Assembly (NCBI GenBank): GCA_020635725.1
Contig: JACJZF010000004.1
Coordinates: forward strand, 1 to 64,000
Direction of reading: 5' to 3'
DNA from: Flavobacteriales bacterium
GTDB lineage: Bacteria; Bacteroidota; Bacteroidia; Flavobacteriales_F; PHOS-HE28
Length of the DNA: 64,000 nt
A program made the translations under genes and the position numbers. Within the stretch, counting starts at the first letter, position 1. Each line of letters opens with the position of its first letter. Below the pieces are notes generated by a model, which was not told where the DNA came from, did no database searches, and saw nothing but the letters and a program-made list of their open reading frames with translations. Of the stretch, positions 50,304 through 59,096 are shown in pieces.

Positions 50304-51905
50304 ATGAGGACGAGCATCTCCTTGATTTTAGCCTTTTTATGGTCCTTTGCATTACAAGCACAACCTACTTTCGAGAAATACTATTTGTCAACAAGTTCCT
50401 ACAAACGCAATCTATTAGAGCTTCCGAGTGGGAATATTCTCGTGTCGATTGCATGGGGTCCAGGCGTTTCGATCTTGAGTTCAACCGGTGATTTTCTGCA
50501 CTCAAAGTGCTACTGGAGCGACTCGGTGTTGACCATGCAGTCCATTCGGCGCGTCGAGGAGAATAACTATTTGTTCCTTACTGGTTATCGAAAGGATTCG
50601 TGTAGCTCTATCGGTGTCACAACTATACCGTTCACTCATCCTGCCGTGGGTCGAATGGACAGTTTAGGCAATGTCTCTTCCTTAAAGCAGTATAGCGTAT
50701 CTGCCTCACCCTGTTTGACCCGACCTGGAGACCTTTACGTCACGAATGATTCAGGTGCGATTATATGGGGGAGGGACACCAACTTCTTTGCTTTAAGGAT
50801 AGATGCGAGCCTTAACCCACAATGGAGCCGACGTTATTTAGAGGATGGTGGATTTCATTTCATCAAGGAGCTTCCGACGGGTGACTTTATTGCTGGCATT
50901 AATCTAAAATCGGGTGGGGCAACCGTTGCGCGCATGGATGCCGAGGGCAACATCATTTGGTGCAAATCGTACATCCGGCCGAAAGGTGTGGTGCATGACG
51001 CCTACATCCATTCGGACGGATCATTCATTGTTACGGGTTATACGGACAGTACCACCACGAGTATGTTTGAACCGCTGTCTCCGTTGTTTCAGCCCAAGCT
51101 TTTCTTGATGAAGTTGAACGGAGATGGAGAAGTGGAATGGTGCAGGGGTTTCGATAGTGCACCCTATTACTGGCATACTCCGCGGTGGTCCAGAATAGTG
51201 CAATCCTTCGATGGGAATTTCGTAGTCGCAGCAACGTTGGGAACTCCGGGATACAACTTGCCTCTGAGACCACTGTTGATGAAGCTGAACACCAATGGGG
51301 ATACGCTCTGGACCAATACTGTGGGGCCCACGGGGTACCTGCAAAACGTATCTGATCTGCTTGTGGCTTCCGACGGCGGTCTTTTGATTAGTGGTGGCAT
51401 AGAAGGAGACCTTCCTGAGAACTGGACTGGCGCTCAGTTCATATACAAAGCAGATTCATTAGGTCGCCTGCCCTGCTGGGAAGCGTATCATTCAGTTGTT
51501 ACATATGACCTCTTCCCCAACGATAGCGACATTACCCTAACAGCTATTGACGGTGTAACGGCGCATCTTGCCTCTGTGAGTGATACAACATTTGCGCCCT
51601 TAACAATTTACGACAGCTGCACATTGAACACCGGCATACCATCCATGGTGCGCCATGCGCCAAAGCAACCTCGTGTCCGCCCCAACCCCAACACCGGCCG
51701 CTTCACGGTTCAGTTCGACGACCCGCTCATGGCCGATAGCTTCTACAGCGTGTACGATGCCTTGGGCAAGTTGCTTTACCAGCAGCGCTGGCCGCCCGGC
51801 GAGCAGACCGAGGAGGTGGATCTATTGCGCTTCGGCACCGGTACATACGTGATCCGGTTCACGAGCCCAGGGGGCAGCTGTTACGAACGCGTGGTGGTGG
51901 AGTAG
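50304..51905 (+). CDS. Secreted T9SS protein with propeller-like repeats
   Basis: A 533-residue protein with a signal peptide (MRTSISLILAFLWSFALQAQ), a body of repeated beta-blades (VGRMDSLGNVSSLKQYSV; VARMDAEGNIIWCKSY; LMKLNGDGEVEWCRGF; LMKLNTNGDTLWTNTV) typical of delta-60/SBBP-like propellers, and a T9SS sorting domain starting at RPNPNTGRFTVQF. The body is AT-richer (23 of 60 bases are G or C at 50341-50400), while the sorting-domain region is GC-rich (42 of 60 at 51781-51840). That switch falls near 51.64 kb, just before the sorting domain. Function unknown; surface or extracellular. Confidence 0.82.
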   Translation: MRTSISLILAFLWSFALQAQPTFEKYYLSTSSYKRNLLELPSGNILVSIAWGPGVSILSSTGDFLHSKCYWSDSVLTMQSIRRVEENNYLFLTGYRKDSCSSIGVTTIPFTHPAVGRMDSLGNVSSLKQYSVSASPCLTRPGDLYVTNDSGAIIWGRDTNFFALRIDASLNPQWSRRYLEDGGFHFIKELPTGDFIAGINLKSGGATVARMDAEGNIIWCKSYIRPKGVVHDAYIHSDGSFIVTGYTDSTTTSMFEPLSPLFQPKLFLMKLNGDGEVEWCRGFDSAPYYWHTPRWSRIVQSFDGNFVVAATLGTPGYNLPLRPLLMKLNTNGDTLWTNTVGPTGYLQNVSDLLVASDGGLLISGGIEGDLPENWTGAQFIYKADSLGRLPCWEAYHSVVTYDLFPNDSDITLTAIDGVTAHLASVSDTTFAPLTIYDSCTLNTGIPSMVRHAPKQPRVRPNPNTGRFTVQFDDPLMADSFYSVYDALGKLLYQQRWPPGEQTEEVDLLRFGTGTYVIRFTSPGGSCYERVVVE

Positions 51906-51933
51906 CGAGCAACCGTTTCGTTGGATAGCGCGC

Positions 51934-52713
51934 TCAGCCCTTCCGGTGCACCATGGTGCTTGCCGCTTGCGCAGTGGGCATCACCACCAGGTCGTTGATG
52001 CACACGTGCGGCGGCCGCGTGGCAGCGAAGAAGGCGAGGTCGGCGATGTCGTCGGCGCTGAGGGGCTTCATGCCCAGGTAGACCTGCTGGGCTTTGTGCG
52101 CATCGCCATGGAAGCGCACGTTGCTGAACTCGGTCTCGGCGAGGCCGGGCGCGATCTGCGTGACGCGGATGCCGTGCGCGAGCAGGTCCTGGCGCATGCC
52201 CTTGGTGAGCGCATCGACCGCGTGCTTGCTGGCGCAGTAAACGTTGCCGCGCGGGTACACTTCCTTGCCGGCCACGCTGCCGATGTTGATGATGTGCCCG
52301 CCGCCGTGCTCGATCATGCCGGGGATCACCGCGCGGCTCACGTGCAGCAGGCCCTTCACGTTGGTGTCCAGCATGCGGTTCCAGTCTTCGAGGCTGCCTT
52401 CCTGTATCGGATCGAAGCCGGCGGCTAGGCCCGCGTTGTTCACCAGCACATCGATGCGCTTCCAGTCGTCGGGCAGCGTAGTGATGGCCTGTTCCACACC
52501 GGTGTTGTCGCGCACATCGAAGTGCAGCGGATGCGCGATCGCAGGGCCATCAATGCGGCCATGCAGGCCTTCGAGTTCCTTGCGCAGCGCTTCCAAACGC
52601 TCCGTGCGACGGCCGGTGATGATCACGCGCCACCCTTCCGCGGCGAAGCGGCGGGCCATGGCTTCGCCGAAGCCCGAGGTGGCACCGGTGATGAGGATGG
52701 TCTTCGGTTCCAT
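51934..52713 (-). CDS. Short-chain dehydrogenase/reductase, YdfG-like
   Basis: A 259-residue SDR enzyme with the cofactor motif TGATSGFGEAMARRFA, the NADP-favouring TGRRTERL, the NNAGLA motif, catalytic Ser in INIGSVAGKEVYP and YCASKHA (Tyr and Lys). The pattern is that of YdfG-type NADP-dependent 3-hydroxy acid / serine dehydrogenases. Cytoplasmic. No operon partner: the upstream T9SS gene is convergent and the ParE gene ends about 80 bp upstream on the same strand. Confidence 0.92.
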   Translation of the reverse strand: MEPKTILITGATSGFGEAMARRFAAEGWRVIITGRRTERLEALRKELEGLHGRIDGPAIAHPLHFDVRDNTGVEQAITTLPDDWKRIDVLVNNAGLAAGFDPIQEGSLEDWNRMLDTNVKGLLHVSRAVIPGMIEHGGGHIINIGSVAGKEVYPRGNVYCASKHAVDALTKGMRQDLLAHGIRVTQIAPGLAETEFSNVRFHGDAHKAQQVYLGMKPLSADDIADLAFFAATRPPHVCINDLVVMPTAQAASTMVHRKG

Positions 52714-52794
52714 GCAGTGAAGCGGAAATAGTGCGTTCTGAACAAGGTTCCGTGGTCAGGTCGTGCGTGCTCCGCTTGTAGCGGTTCTCATGGC

Positions 52795-53091
52795 CTAGCG
52801 GAGCTGTTGGCGTTTGAGCAGGCGCTTGGCGTGGAAGATGCGAAGGATGTGCAGCTGCTCACCCACCACGCGGTGGATGATACGCTGACCCAGCACCTGT
52901 ACCTCCCGAATCCGCGCATCAGTGAATTCCGGTACTCGGTGACCACTCATCGGATGAGCGGAGAGGAACTGAACCTTGTCAAGAAGTGCGACAACCGTCC
53001 GCAGTGCATAGACGACGGAATCCATGGCGATGCGGTCGTGAATCGCATGCAGGTCGCGAACCGCAGAGGGAGACCAGACTATTTGCGCCAT
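52795..53091 (-). CDS. RelE/ParE-type toxin
   Basis: A 98-residue protein of the ParE superfamily: IVWSPSAVRDLHAIHDRIA at the N-terminus, HPMSGHRVPEF in the middle and REVQVLGQRIIHRV near the end. ParE toxins inhibit DNA gyrase while RelE cuts mRNA; the sequence fits ParE better. Its start overlaps the end of the small upstream gene by 13 bp, the usual order antitoxin-toxin. Activity is unproven. Confidence 0.85.
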   Translation of the reverse strand: MAQIVWSPSAVRDLHAIHDRIAMDSVVYALRTVVALLDKVQFLSAHPMSGHRVPEFTDARIREVQVLGQRIIHRVVGEQLHILRIFHAKRLLKRQQLR

Positions 53092-53261
53092 TTGCGCTTC
53101 ACCGATGCGACCACCTTGTCGTGTGGTACCCCTTTGCCGGCATCGATCTCGGTCAAGCCCTTCTCCACCTGTTCGATGAAGAGGAGTTTCTCCAGGAATT
53201 GGTCCAGGTTGAATTCCGCAGGCATCTCCCTCAAGGTCGCTTGTGCGGTGCTCTTCTTCAT
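53079..53261 (-). CDS. Putative antitoxin of the ParE-type toxin
   Basis: A 60-residue protein (MKKSTAQATLREMPAEFNLD) directly upstream of and overlapping the toxin gene by 13 bp. The helical middle ends in a GKGVPHDKV-VASVKRKW tail, which resembles the addiction-module component type in which a short helix wraps the toxin. No DNA-binding domain is seen. The assignment rests on position and size. Confidence 0.72.
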   Translation of the reverse strand: MKKSTAQATLREMPAEFNLDQFLEKLLFIEQVEKGLTEIDAGKGVPHDKVVASVKRKWRK

Positions 53262-53327
53262 GGATTCAAAGTTAAGATGCGCCTCGCGACATTCCGATCC
53301 CTAGTGCAGCGCAGCTGCCATGTGAGT

Positions 53328-54566
53328 TCACGCGTCCTTCAGCCAGCGCGGCCACGCCAGGTACCACTTCTCCACCGGGCCGGAGATCGCCTGGATGCCC
53401 AGGTTATCGCTGGCCTCGGCGATGTCGTGCAGGGTGCCGTCCTTGTACAGCAGCTCGATGCGGTCCTTGGCGGGATCGTAGGCGTTGTTCACGATGCGCC
53501 CGGTGATCACGAAGCGCGCGGCGGCATCCGCATCGATTCCGAGCTGCGCGGCCACGCGTGCGCGCAGCGTGTCGATGCGCGTATCGTCCCACGGGATGTT
53601 CTGCAGCGCGATGCGCAGGTTGCGGCGCGAGACCAGGTCGCTGGCGAGCTGGGCGAGCGCCTTGTCCTCATGCGCGCACCACACCTTCACGGCGCCCATG
53701 ATATCGTGGTCATCGAGCCGCAGGAAATCGGCCAGCACGGCGGGGTCCTGGAACGACTCGCGCGTATGGCGCGCCCGCAGGAAGCGCAGCAGGGCAGGGG
53801 AGGCGAAGAGCGTGCTGCCCTGCATGGCCAGCTGCTGGGCGCGGCGCAGGGTCTCCACGAGCATCATCTCGCAGGCCACCACGGTCTTGTGCAGGTACAC
53901 CTGCCAGTACATGAGGCGGCGCGCCACCAGGAATTTCTCGATGCTGTAGATGGCCTTCTCCTCCACCACCAAGCGGTCATCGACCACCTGCAGCATCTTG
54001 ATGATGCGCTCGCCGCCGATGACGCCTTCGCTCACGCCGGTGTAGAAGCTGTCGCGGTTCAAGTAGTCGATGCGATCCACATCGAGCTGGCTGCTCACCA
54101 GCTGGTGCAGGAAGCGCTTCGGGTACTGGTCGCGGAAGATGCGGATGCCGAGGTCGAGCGCGCCATGGAACTCGGTGTTCAGCGCGTCCATCACCAGCGC
54201 GCTCACATCCTCGTGGCCGATGCCCTGCACGAGGCTGTGCTCCAACGCATGGCTGAAGGGGCCGTGGCCGATGTCGTGCAGGAGGATCGCCACGGATGCG
54301 CCGAGCGCCTCCTCCTCGGTGATCGCATGCCCCTTGCCACGCAGCGTGGCGATGGCCTCGCCCATGAGGTGCATGGCGCCGAGGGCATGGTGGAAGCGCG
54401 TGTGCAGCGCACCGGGGTATACCAAGTGCCCGAGGCCGATCTGTTTGATGTAGCGCAGGCGCTGGAACCACGGGTGATCGATTAAGGCGAGCACCTGCGC
54501 ATCGGGCACGGTGATGAACCCGTAGATCGGGTCGTTCAGGATCTTCATGCGCTGTTGACGGGCCAT
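53328..54566 (-). CDS. HD-domain phosphohydrolase
   Basis: A 412-residue HD superfamily protein with metal-binding HTRFHHALGAMHLM and ILLHDIGHGPFSHALEH motifs and the DPIYGFITV start usual for the dNTPase-like group (YdhJ/SAMHD1-type). It probably hydrolyses nucleotides; the substrate is not readable. The start at 54566 (MARQQRMKIL) is preferred; an internal ATG at 54548 is possible. A TACTTTCG promoter-like box precedes it. It is divergent from mnmD. Confidence 0.88.
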   Translation of the reverse strand: MARQQRMKILNDPIYGFITVPDAQVLALIDHPWFQRLRYIKQIGLGHLVYPGALHTRFHHALGAMHLMGEAIATLRGKGHAITEEEALGASVAILLHDIGHGPFSHALEHSLVQGIGHEDVSALVMDALNTEFHGALDLGIRIFRDQYPKRFLHQLVSSQLDVDRIDYLNRDSFYTGVSEGVIGGERIIKMLQVVDDRLVVEEKAIYSIEKFLVARRLMYWQVYLHKTVVACEMMLVETLRRAQQLAMQGSTLFASPALLRFLRARHTRESFQDPAVLADFLRLDDHDIMGAVKVWCAHEDKALAQLASDLVSRRNLRIALQNIPWDDTRIDTLRARVAAQLGIDADAAARFVITGRIVNNAYDPAKDRIELLYKDGTLHDIAEASDNLGIQAISGPVEKWYLAWPRWLKDA

Positions 54567-54578
54567 GCGATAGGTTTG

Positions 54579-54586
54579 CGAAAGTA
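54579..54586 (-). promoter_or_regulatory. TACTTTCG promoter-like box for the HD gene
   Basis: Minus-strand TACTTTCG, 12 bp before the start at 54566. Confidence 0.35.
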
Positions 54587-54619
54587 GGCCCGGCGCGCCA
54601 CAGCGCAGGCCGCACACGC

Positions 54620-55306
54620 GTGGACACATCACCGGATCGAGAGGGCCACGCACCCGTTGCGGTGCGCACGGCCGACGGCTCACATACCCTTTCGTGGGGG
54701 CAGGAGCATTACCACAGCGTTCACGGCGCGGTGCAGGAGAGCACGCACGTCTTCATCAAGGCGGGTCTGGAGCATGTCGCGAAGGCGCATGTCGATGTGC
54801 TGGAAGTGGGGCTCGGCACGGGGCTGAACCTGCTGCTCACCTGGATCCGTTGCCTCGAGGGCAAGCTCACGGCGACCTATCATGCGCTGGAACCGTATCC
54901 GCTCGCAGCGGCGACCTTGGACGAATTGCGCCATGCCGAGGATTTGGCCTGGCCCGGCCTGCACGCGCCCTTCATGGAGCTGATGACCGGCCCGTGCGAT
55001 GCCTGGGGCGATGCGCTCGGCGGCCTGCGCTTCCAGGTCTCGCGCACCGATGTCCGCGCGTTCGGAGCAACAGAGGCTTTCGATGTCATCTACTTCGATG
55101 CCTTCGCCCCCGGCTACCAACCGGACCTCTGGTCCGAAGCGGTGTTCAGCCGCATGTTCGCCGCATTGCGCCCTGGTGGCGTGCTGGTGACCTATTGCGC
55201 CAAGGGCGATGTGCGCCGCGCGATGCAGGCCGCGGGCTTCAGCGTGGAGCGGCTTCCGGGGCCGCCGGGGAAACGGGAGATGCTGCGGGCGACGCGGCCG
55301 CGTTGA
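54620..55306 (+). CDS. mnmD: tRNA 5-methylaminomethyl-2-thiouridine methyltransferase MnmD-like
   Basis: A 228-residue SAM methyltransferase of the DUF752/MnmD type: TLSWGQEHYHSVHGAVQES, SAM motif VLEVGLGTGLNLLLTW, YHALEPYPL, FDVIYFDAFAPGYQPDLW and GGVLVTYCAKGDVRRAMQAA. It finishes the 5-methylaminomethyl group on U34 of certain tRNAs; in many bacteria this domain is fused to MnmC1, but here it stands alone as is usual in Bacteroidota. The start codon is GTG; no ATG is available before the conserved region. Convergent with pyrE. Confidence 0.9.
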   Translation: MDTSPDREGHAPVAVRTADGSHTLSWGQEHYHSVHGAVQESTHVFIKAGLEHVAKAHVDVLEVGLGTGLNLLLTWIRCLEGKLTATYHALEPYPLAAATLDELRHAEDLAWPGLHAPFMELMTGPCDAWGDALGGLRFQVSRTDVRAFGATEAFDVIYFDAFAPGYQPDLWSEAVFSRMFAALRPGGVLVTYCAKGDVRRAMQAAGFSVERLPGPPGKREMLRATRPR

Positions 55307-55307
55307 T

Positions 55308-55961
55308 TCACGCCTTCACGGCACCACCCCAGTTCGCGGGGTCCTTGCGCCACTCGTTCAGCGGCAGCAGGTCCTTCTCGGTGATGTACTCGTCGCGCAG
55401 CGCCTGATCCACCAGGATGCTGTAGTTCGTCAACGCGTGCAGGTTCACCTTGGCCTTCGCGAAGGCCTTGGTCGCCTCGTCGAAGCCGTAGCTGAAGATG
55501 CTCACCATGCCCTTCACCTCGCAGCCCGCTTCGCGCAGGGCCGCCACGGCGTTCAGGCTGCTCTGCCCGGTGCTCACCAGATCCTCCACCACCACCACGC
55601 TGCGTCCCACCGTGAGGTCGCCCTCCACCTGGTTCTTCATGCCATGGTCCTTGGCGCTGGTGCGCACGTAGATGAAGGGCAGGCCCAGGTCGTGCGCCAC
55701 GAGCGCGCCGTGCGCGATGCCTCCCGTGGCCACCCCCGCGATCATGTCCGGCCGGCCGAACTCGCTGTTGATCACGTGGGTGAATTGCTGGCGGATGAAG
55801 GTGCGCACCGCGGGGTAGGAGAGGGTCTTGCGGTTGTCGCAATAGATCGGGCTCTTCCACCCGCTCGCCCAGGTGAACGGCTTCTTCGGGCTAAGTTTGA
55901 CAGCCTTGATCTGCAGGAGGAACTCAGCGACCTTGAGCGACGGATCGAGCGGTGAGGACAT
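55308..55961 (-). CDS. pyrE: Orotate phosphoribosyltransferase
   Basis: A 217-residue protein with AVKLSPKKPFTWASGWKSPIYCDNR, VATGGIAHGALVA, KDHGMKNQVEG and the PRPP-binding VVVVEDLVSTGQSSLNA motif. It makes orotidine monophosphate in pyrimidine synthesis. The ATG at 55961 starts the family sequence. The first base of the divergent Nudix start codon is shared in a CATG, so the two start codons overlap and its promoter must lie inside the Nudix gene. Confidence 0.95.
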   Translation of the reverse strand: MSSPLDPSLKVAEFLLQIKAVKLSPKKPFTWASGWKSPIYCDNRKTLSYPAVRTFIRQQFTHVINSEFGRPDMIAGVATGGIAHGALVAHDLGLPFIYVRTSAKDHGMKNQVEGDLTVGRSVVVVEDLVSTGQSSLNAVAALREAGCEVKGMVSIFSYGFDEATKAFAKAKVNLHALTNYSILVDQALRDEYITEKDLLPLNEWRKDPANWGGAVKA

Positions 55962-56583
55962 GCAGCGAAAGTACACGGTTTGGATCGAGGGGAAGCCGGT
56001 GGAGATCATCGATGGCGTCCCCGAGCGCGCGGTGCAGGAGCATTGGCTCACGGTGAACGTGCGCGGCCCGGCGGATCTGGAGCGGGCCCTGAAGGCGCTG
56101 CCGCGCGCGGAGGTGCTCGGCGTGCGTCTGTTCAGCGCGCATGGCGTCGATGCCTGGCATCTGTTCTCCGCGCCGTATCATTTCGTGCATGCCGCCGGCG
56201 GCTTGGTGCAGGATGAAGCGGGCCGCTTGCTGGTGATCAAACGGCTAGGTGTATGGGACCTGCCCAAAGGCAAATTGGACCGCGATGAAGAGGTAGAGCA
56301 TGCCGCGGTGCGCGAGGTGCAGGAGGAGTGCGGACTGAAGCACGTGCGCATCGTGGGCGAAATGCCGAGCACGTGGCACACCTACATGCGCAAAGGCGCC
56401 GATCACCTCAAACGCACCGATTGGTTCCTGATGGCCAGCAGCGCTGCCGAGACGCTCACTCCGCAGTCCGAAGAAGACATCGAAGAGGTGCGTTGGATGA
56501 CGCGTTCGGAGGTCGAGCTGATCCTGGCGGAGACGTATCCTTCGCTACGGCCCGTGCTGGAGGCTTGGCTGGAGCAGCGCTGA
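55960..56583 (+). CDS. Nudix hydrolase with N-terminal extension
   Basis: A 207-residue protein. Residues 1-65 are a short alpha/beta region (KYTVWIEGKPVEIIDG, LFSAHGVDAWHLF); the Nudix domain follows, with WDLPKGKLDRDEEVEHAAVR and EVQEECGL forming the Nudix box. The substrate is unknown. The divergent pyrE gene and this gene share the bases CATG at 55959-55962 for their start codons. In Bacteroidota this Nudix type commonly neighbours pyrE. Confidence 0.88.
   Translation: MQRKYTVWIEGKPVEIIDGVPERAVQEHWLTVNVRGPADLERALKALPRAEVLGVRLFSAHGVDAWHLFSAPYHFVHAAGGLVQDEAGRLLVIKRLGVWDLPKGKLDRDEEVEHAAVREVQEECGLKHVRIVGEMPSTWHTYMRKGADHLKRTDWFLMASSAAETLTPQSEEDIEEVRWMTRSEVELILAETYPSLRPVLEAWLEQR
55966..55973 (-). 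promoter_or_regulatory. TACTTTCG promoter-like box for pyrE
   Basis: Minus-strand TACTTTCG only 4 bp before the pyrE ATG and inside the coding start of the divergent Nudix gene. If used, pyrE mRNA would be almost leaderless. Confidence 0.3.
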
Positions 56584-56587
56584 GCCG

Positions 56588-58084
56588 TCAGTCGTCCCAC
56601 ACCTTCACGCGGCCGTTCTGTTCGGCCTCAGCCTTCACAGCGTGCAGCAGCGCGCCCAGTCCACGGCTCGGAGCTGGCGCGGGTGATCGCGCGAGCACGC
56701 CGTCGTTCAGCAGATAGAAGGCCGGCAGATGGCGCACACGGAGGTCGTCGCGCAATTGCTGCTCGGCCTGCGCGCGCAGCCACACGAAGCCTGTCTCCTT
56801 GTGCGTCTTCAGGTATCGGCGCAGCGTCTCCGCGTCGTGATCAAGGCTGATCACCACGAAGCGCACCACATCCATGTATTCCGCCTGCAGCTGCGCGAGA
56901 CCTTCGAGCTCCTGCTCGCAATAGCTGCACCAGCTGGCCGTGAGCATCACGCACGCCGCGCCCGTGAGCAAGCTGTCCAGCGTCGCCTCTTTCCCGTTGG
57001 GGTGCTCCACGCGGATCGCGGGCAACGGCTCGCCGACGCGCATGGCGGTGAGGTCCCAGAGCATGTTGGCCGCGATGGAACGATGCTCCGGAAAGGTCGA
57101 ACGCTGCGACACCTCGCGGAGGATGGCCTCAGCGCCCGCGCGGTCCACGACCTTGCTATGGTATTGCTGATAGAGCAGGTCGATCATCACCAATTCGCGC
57201 AGGCGTGCATCATCTTTCAGGAAATCACTCTTCGCCAGCAGCGCCGAGAGCGTATCGGGCTCGCCCAGGTCGAAGGCCTTCTTCAGCGTGGCGCCATCGG
57301 CTCGCTGCGCCTGCTGCAGCTGCTCGCTGTAGAAACTGCGCAGGAAGCGGACCTGCTCGGGGTCGTCGTAGGCGATGGGCTTCCCCTTGATGCAGGAATC
57401 GAAGATCTCCTTCTCGTTCACGCGTGGCCCATGGCGCAGCCCGGCGAAGCTGTTGTCGAGGTAATGCGCGAACCAAGGGTCGTTCACGTCGCGGTAGAAG
57501 TGCCGCACCTTCTGCTCGAAGGTGTCCACGCGTGCCTTGCTCCAGGTGGGCATCACGAAGAGCGTGGGCGGCCGTTTCAGGCTGTCGCCTTGCTCCTCGG
57601 ATCGACGCACCACATCCAGGGCCTGCATGCCGGCGGCCTGATCGGTGGCGAGGTCCTCGCTGATGAACGCGTCGATGCGTGCGTTGAGATCGGCGGTGAG
57701 CGCGTTCGGGTCCAACGGGTCGAGATCGATGAACAGCAGCTCCGCGCGCGTGGTGCCGTTGAGGCTGCGTGCCCTTCCTTCCGGAGGATGGAATTCGACG
57801 GCGTAGCGCGAGCCCGGACGTGCGTAGAGATCGCCGAACACATCGCCGATCCGGATCAGCAGCCGCTGCGTTCCTTTCGCTTCCGTGCGCAATTCCGCGC
57901 GGCCGTCGTCGCCGATGAGCGCGGAGGTCACTCGTTCGGCGCGCAGCGTGAAGAGGTCGAGCGTGCGGTAGAGCACGGCCGCCTGGCCCGCGTAAGCCGG
58001 TGCATGCAGGTCGATCACGGCCTCCTGCGCGTGGCCGCTGGAAAGCAGGAGAAGGCTGAGGATCGGAATGAGCAGGGTTCTCAT
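56588..58084 (-). CDS. TlpA-like thioredoxin-fold protein, secreted
   Basis: A 498-residue protein with a signal peptide (MRTLLIPILSLLLLSSGHAQ), a long N-terminal region of about 330 residues (beta-rich then helical), and a C-terminal thioredoxin domain with the redox motif WCSYC inside ACVMLTASWCSYCEQELEGL and the cis-Pro in HLPAFYLL. Proteins of this layout work in the periplasm or outer face as disulfide reductases. Its ATG overlaps the coaD stop by 4 bp, placing it last in the DUF3822-rsmD-coaD operon. Confidence 0.85.
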   Translation of the reverse strand: MRTLLIPILSLLLLSSGHAQEAVIDLHAPAYAGQAAVLYRTLDLFTLRAERVTSALIGDDGRAELRTEAKGTQRLLIRIGDVFGDLYARPGSRYAVEFHPPEGRARSLNGTTRAELLFIDLDPLDPNALTADLNARIDAFISEDLATDQAAGMQALDVVRRSEEQGDSLKRPPTLFVMPTWSKARVDTFEQKVRHFYRDVNDPWFAHYLDNSFAGLRHGPRVNEKEIFDSCIKGKPIAYDDPEQVRFLRSFYSEQLQQAQRADGATLKKAFDLGEPDTLSALLAKSDFLKDDARLRELVMIDLLYQQYHSKVVDRAGAEAILREVSQRSTFPEHRSIAANMLWDLTAMRVGEPLPAIRVEHPNGKEATLDSLLTGAACVMLTASWCSYCEQELEGLAQLQAEYMDVVRFVVISLDHDAETLRRYLKTHKETGFVWLRAQAEQQLRDDLRVRHLPAFYLLNDGVLARSPAPAPSRGLGALLHAVKAEAEQNGRVKVWDD

Positions 58085-58548
58085 CTCATCGCGGCGCGGA
58101 TGTCCATCGGAACCAACGCGGCCACATCGGCCTTATTGGCGATCAGCTCGCGCACGATGGTGCTGCTGATGTGCGCATGCTCGGCCAGGGAGGGGAGGAA
58201 GAGCGTCTCCACGCCGGCGAGCTGCCGGTTCATCAAGGCGATGCTGCGCTCGTAGCCGTGATCGGTGCTGTTGCGCAGCCCACGCAGGATGTAGCCCGCG
58301 CCCACACGCTTGCACAGGTCCACGGTCAACCCCTCGAAGGAGGTCGTCTCCACCCTGACGTCATCGGCGAAGGCCTCGTTGATCCACGCGATGCGCTGCT
58401 CCGGGGAGAACATGCTCTTCTTCGTGCTGTTCACGCCCATGCCCACGATCACCTTGCTGAAGAGCGGCAGCGCGCGCCGCACGATGCTCACGTGGCCGAT
58501 GGTGATCGGGTCGAAGGTGCCGGGGAAGACAGCGATGGGCAGGCTCAT
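58081..58548 (-). CDS. coaD: Phosphopantetheine adenylyltransferase
   Basis: A 155-residue enzyme with the nucleotidyltransferase motif FPGTFDPITIGHVSIVRRA, the RGLRNSTDHGYE substrate loop and the C-terminal HISSTIVRELI motif (family norm ISSS). It makes dephospho-CoA from 4'-phosphopantetheine and ATP. It overlaps rsmD and the TlpA-like gene by 4 bp each, so translation is coupled. Confidence 0.96.
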   Translation of the reverse strand: MSLPIAVFPGTFDPITIGHVSIVRRALPLFSKVIVGMGVNSTKKSMFSPEQRIAWINEAFADDVRVETTSFEGLTVDLCKRVGAGYILRGLRNSTDHGYERSIALMNRQLAGVETLFLPSLAEHAHISSTIVRELIANKADVAALVPMDIRAAMR

Positions 58549-59096
58549 GCGCTTGGTGTTTCGTGCGGGGCGAAGAAGCTGAACTGCACCAGACCGTAGG
58601 AGCGCTGCCGCATGAAGCCGGGCAACGAGGCGAGGCTCAGGTGGTCCGGGTGCTCCACGATCAGCAGGCCATCCTTCGCCAGCAGGCCCGCTTCCAGCAC
58701 CAAGGTAGGGATGCGTTCGATGCCTTCCATGCTGAAGGGCGGATCGGCGAAGACGATGTCGTAATGCGTGCGCTGCGAGCGCAGGAAGGTGAACACATCG
58801 CTCTTCACCATGCGCCAGCGTGTCTCGCCCAGCTCGCGCGCGGTGCGCTGCATGAACTCGAAGAGACGCCGGTCGCTGTCCACGCTCACCACTTCATCGG
58901 CGCCACGTGAGAGGAATTCCATCGACATGTTGCCCGTTCCCGCGAAGAGGTCGAGCACGCGGATGCCTTCCAACGGCACGCTGTGGTGCAGCACGTTGAA
59001 CAGGCCTTCCTTGGCGTAATCAGTGGTGGGCCGGGCATCGATGCCGGACGGCGGGTGGATGCGGCGGTTGCGGTACTTGCCGCCTATGACACGCAT
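58545..59096 (-). CDS. rsmD: 16S rRNA (guanine-966-N2)-methyltransferase
   Basis: A 183-residue protein with the RsmD start MRVIGGKYRNRRIHPP, RPTTDYAKEGLFNVL, SAM motif VLDLFAGTGNMSMEFLSRG and the catalytic FADPPF motif. It methylates G966 in 16S rRNA. The ATG at 59096 is chosen for the family start; it overlaps the end of the DUF3822 gene by 13 bp, and its stop overlaps coaD by 4 bp. Confidence 0.95.
   Translation of the reverse strand: MRVIGGKYRNRRIHPPSGIDARPTTDYAKEGLFNVLHHSVPLEGIRVLDLFAGTGNMSMEFLSRGADEVVSVDSDRRLFEFMQRTARELGETRWRMVKSDVFTFLRSQRTHYDIVFADPPFSMEGIERIPTLVLEAGLLAKDGLLIVEHPDHLSLASLPGFMRQRSYGLVQFSFFAPHETPSA

Noticed and set aside
52986..54485. A 499-residue plus-strand frame over the ParE pair and HD gene
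   Set aside because: Antisense to genes with clear family motifs.
56729..58255. A 508-residue plus-strand frame antisense to the TlpA-like gene
   Set aside because: The minus-strand gene has a signal peptide and the WCSYC active site; this frame has neither.
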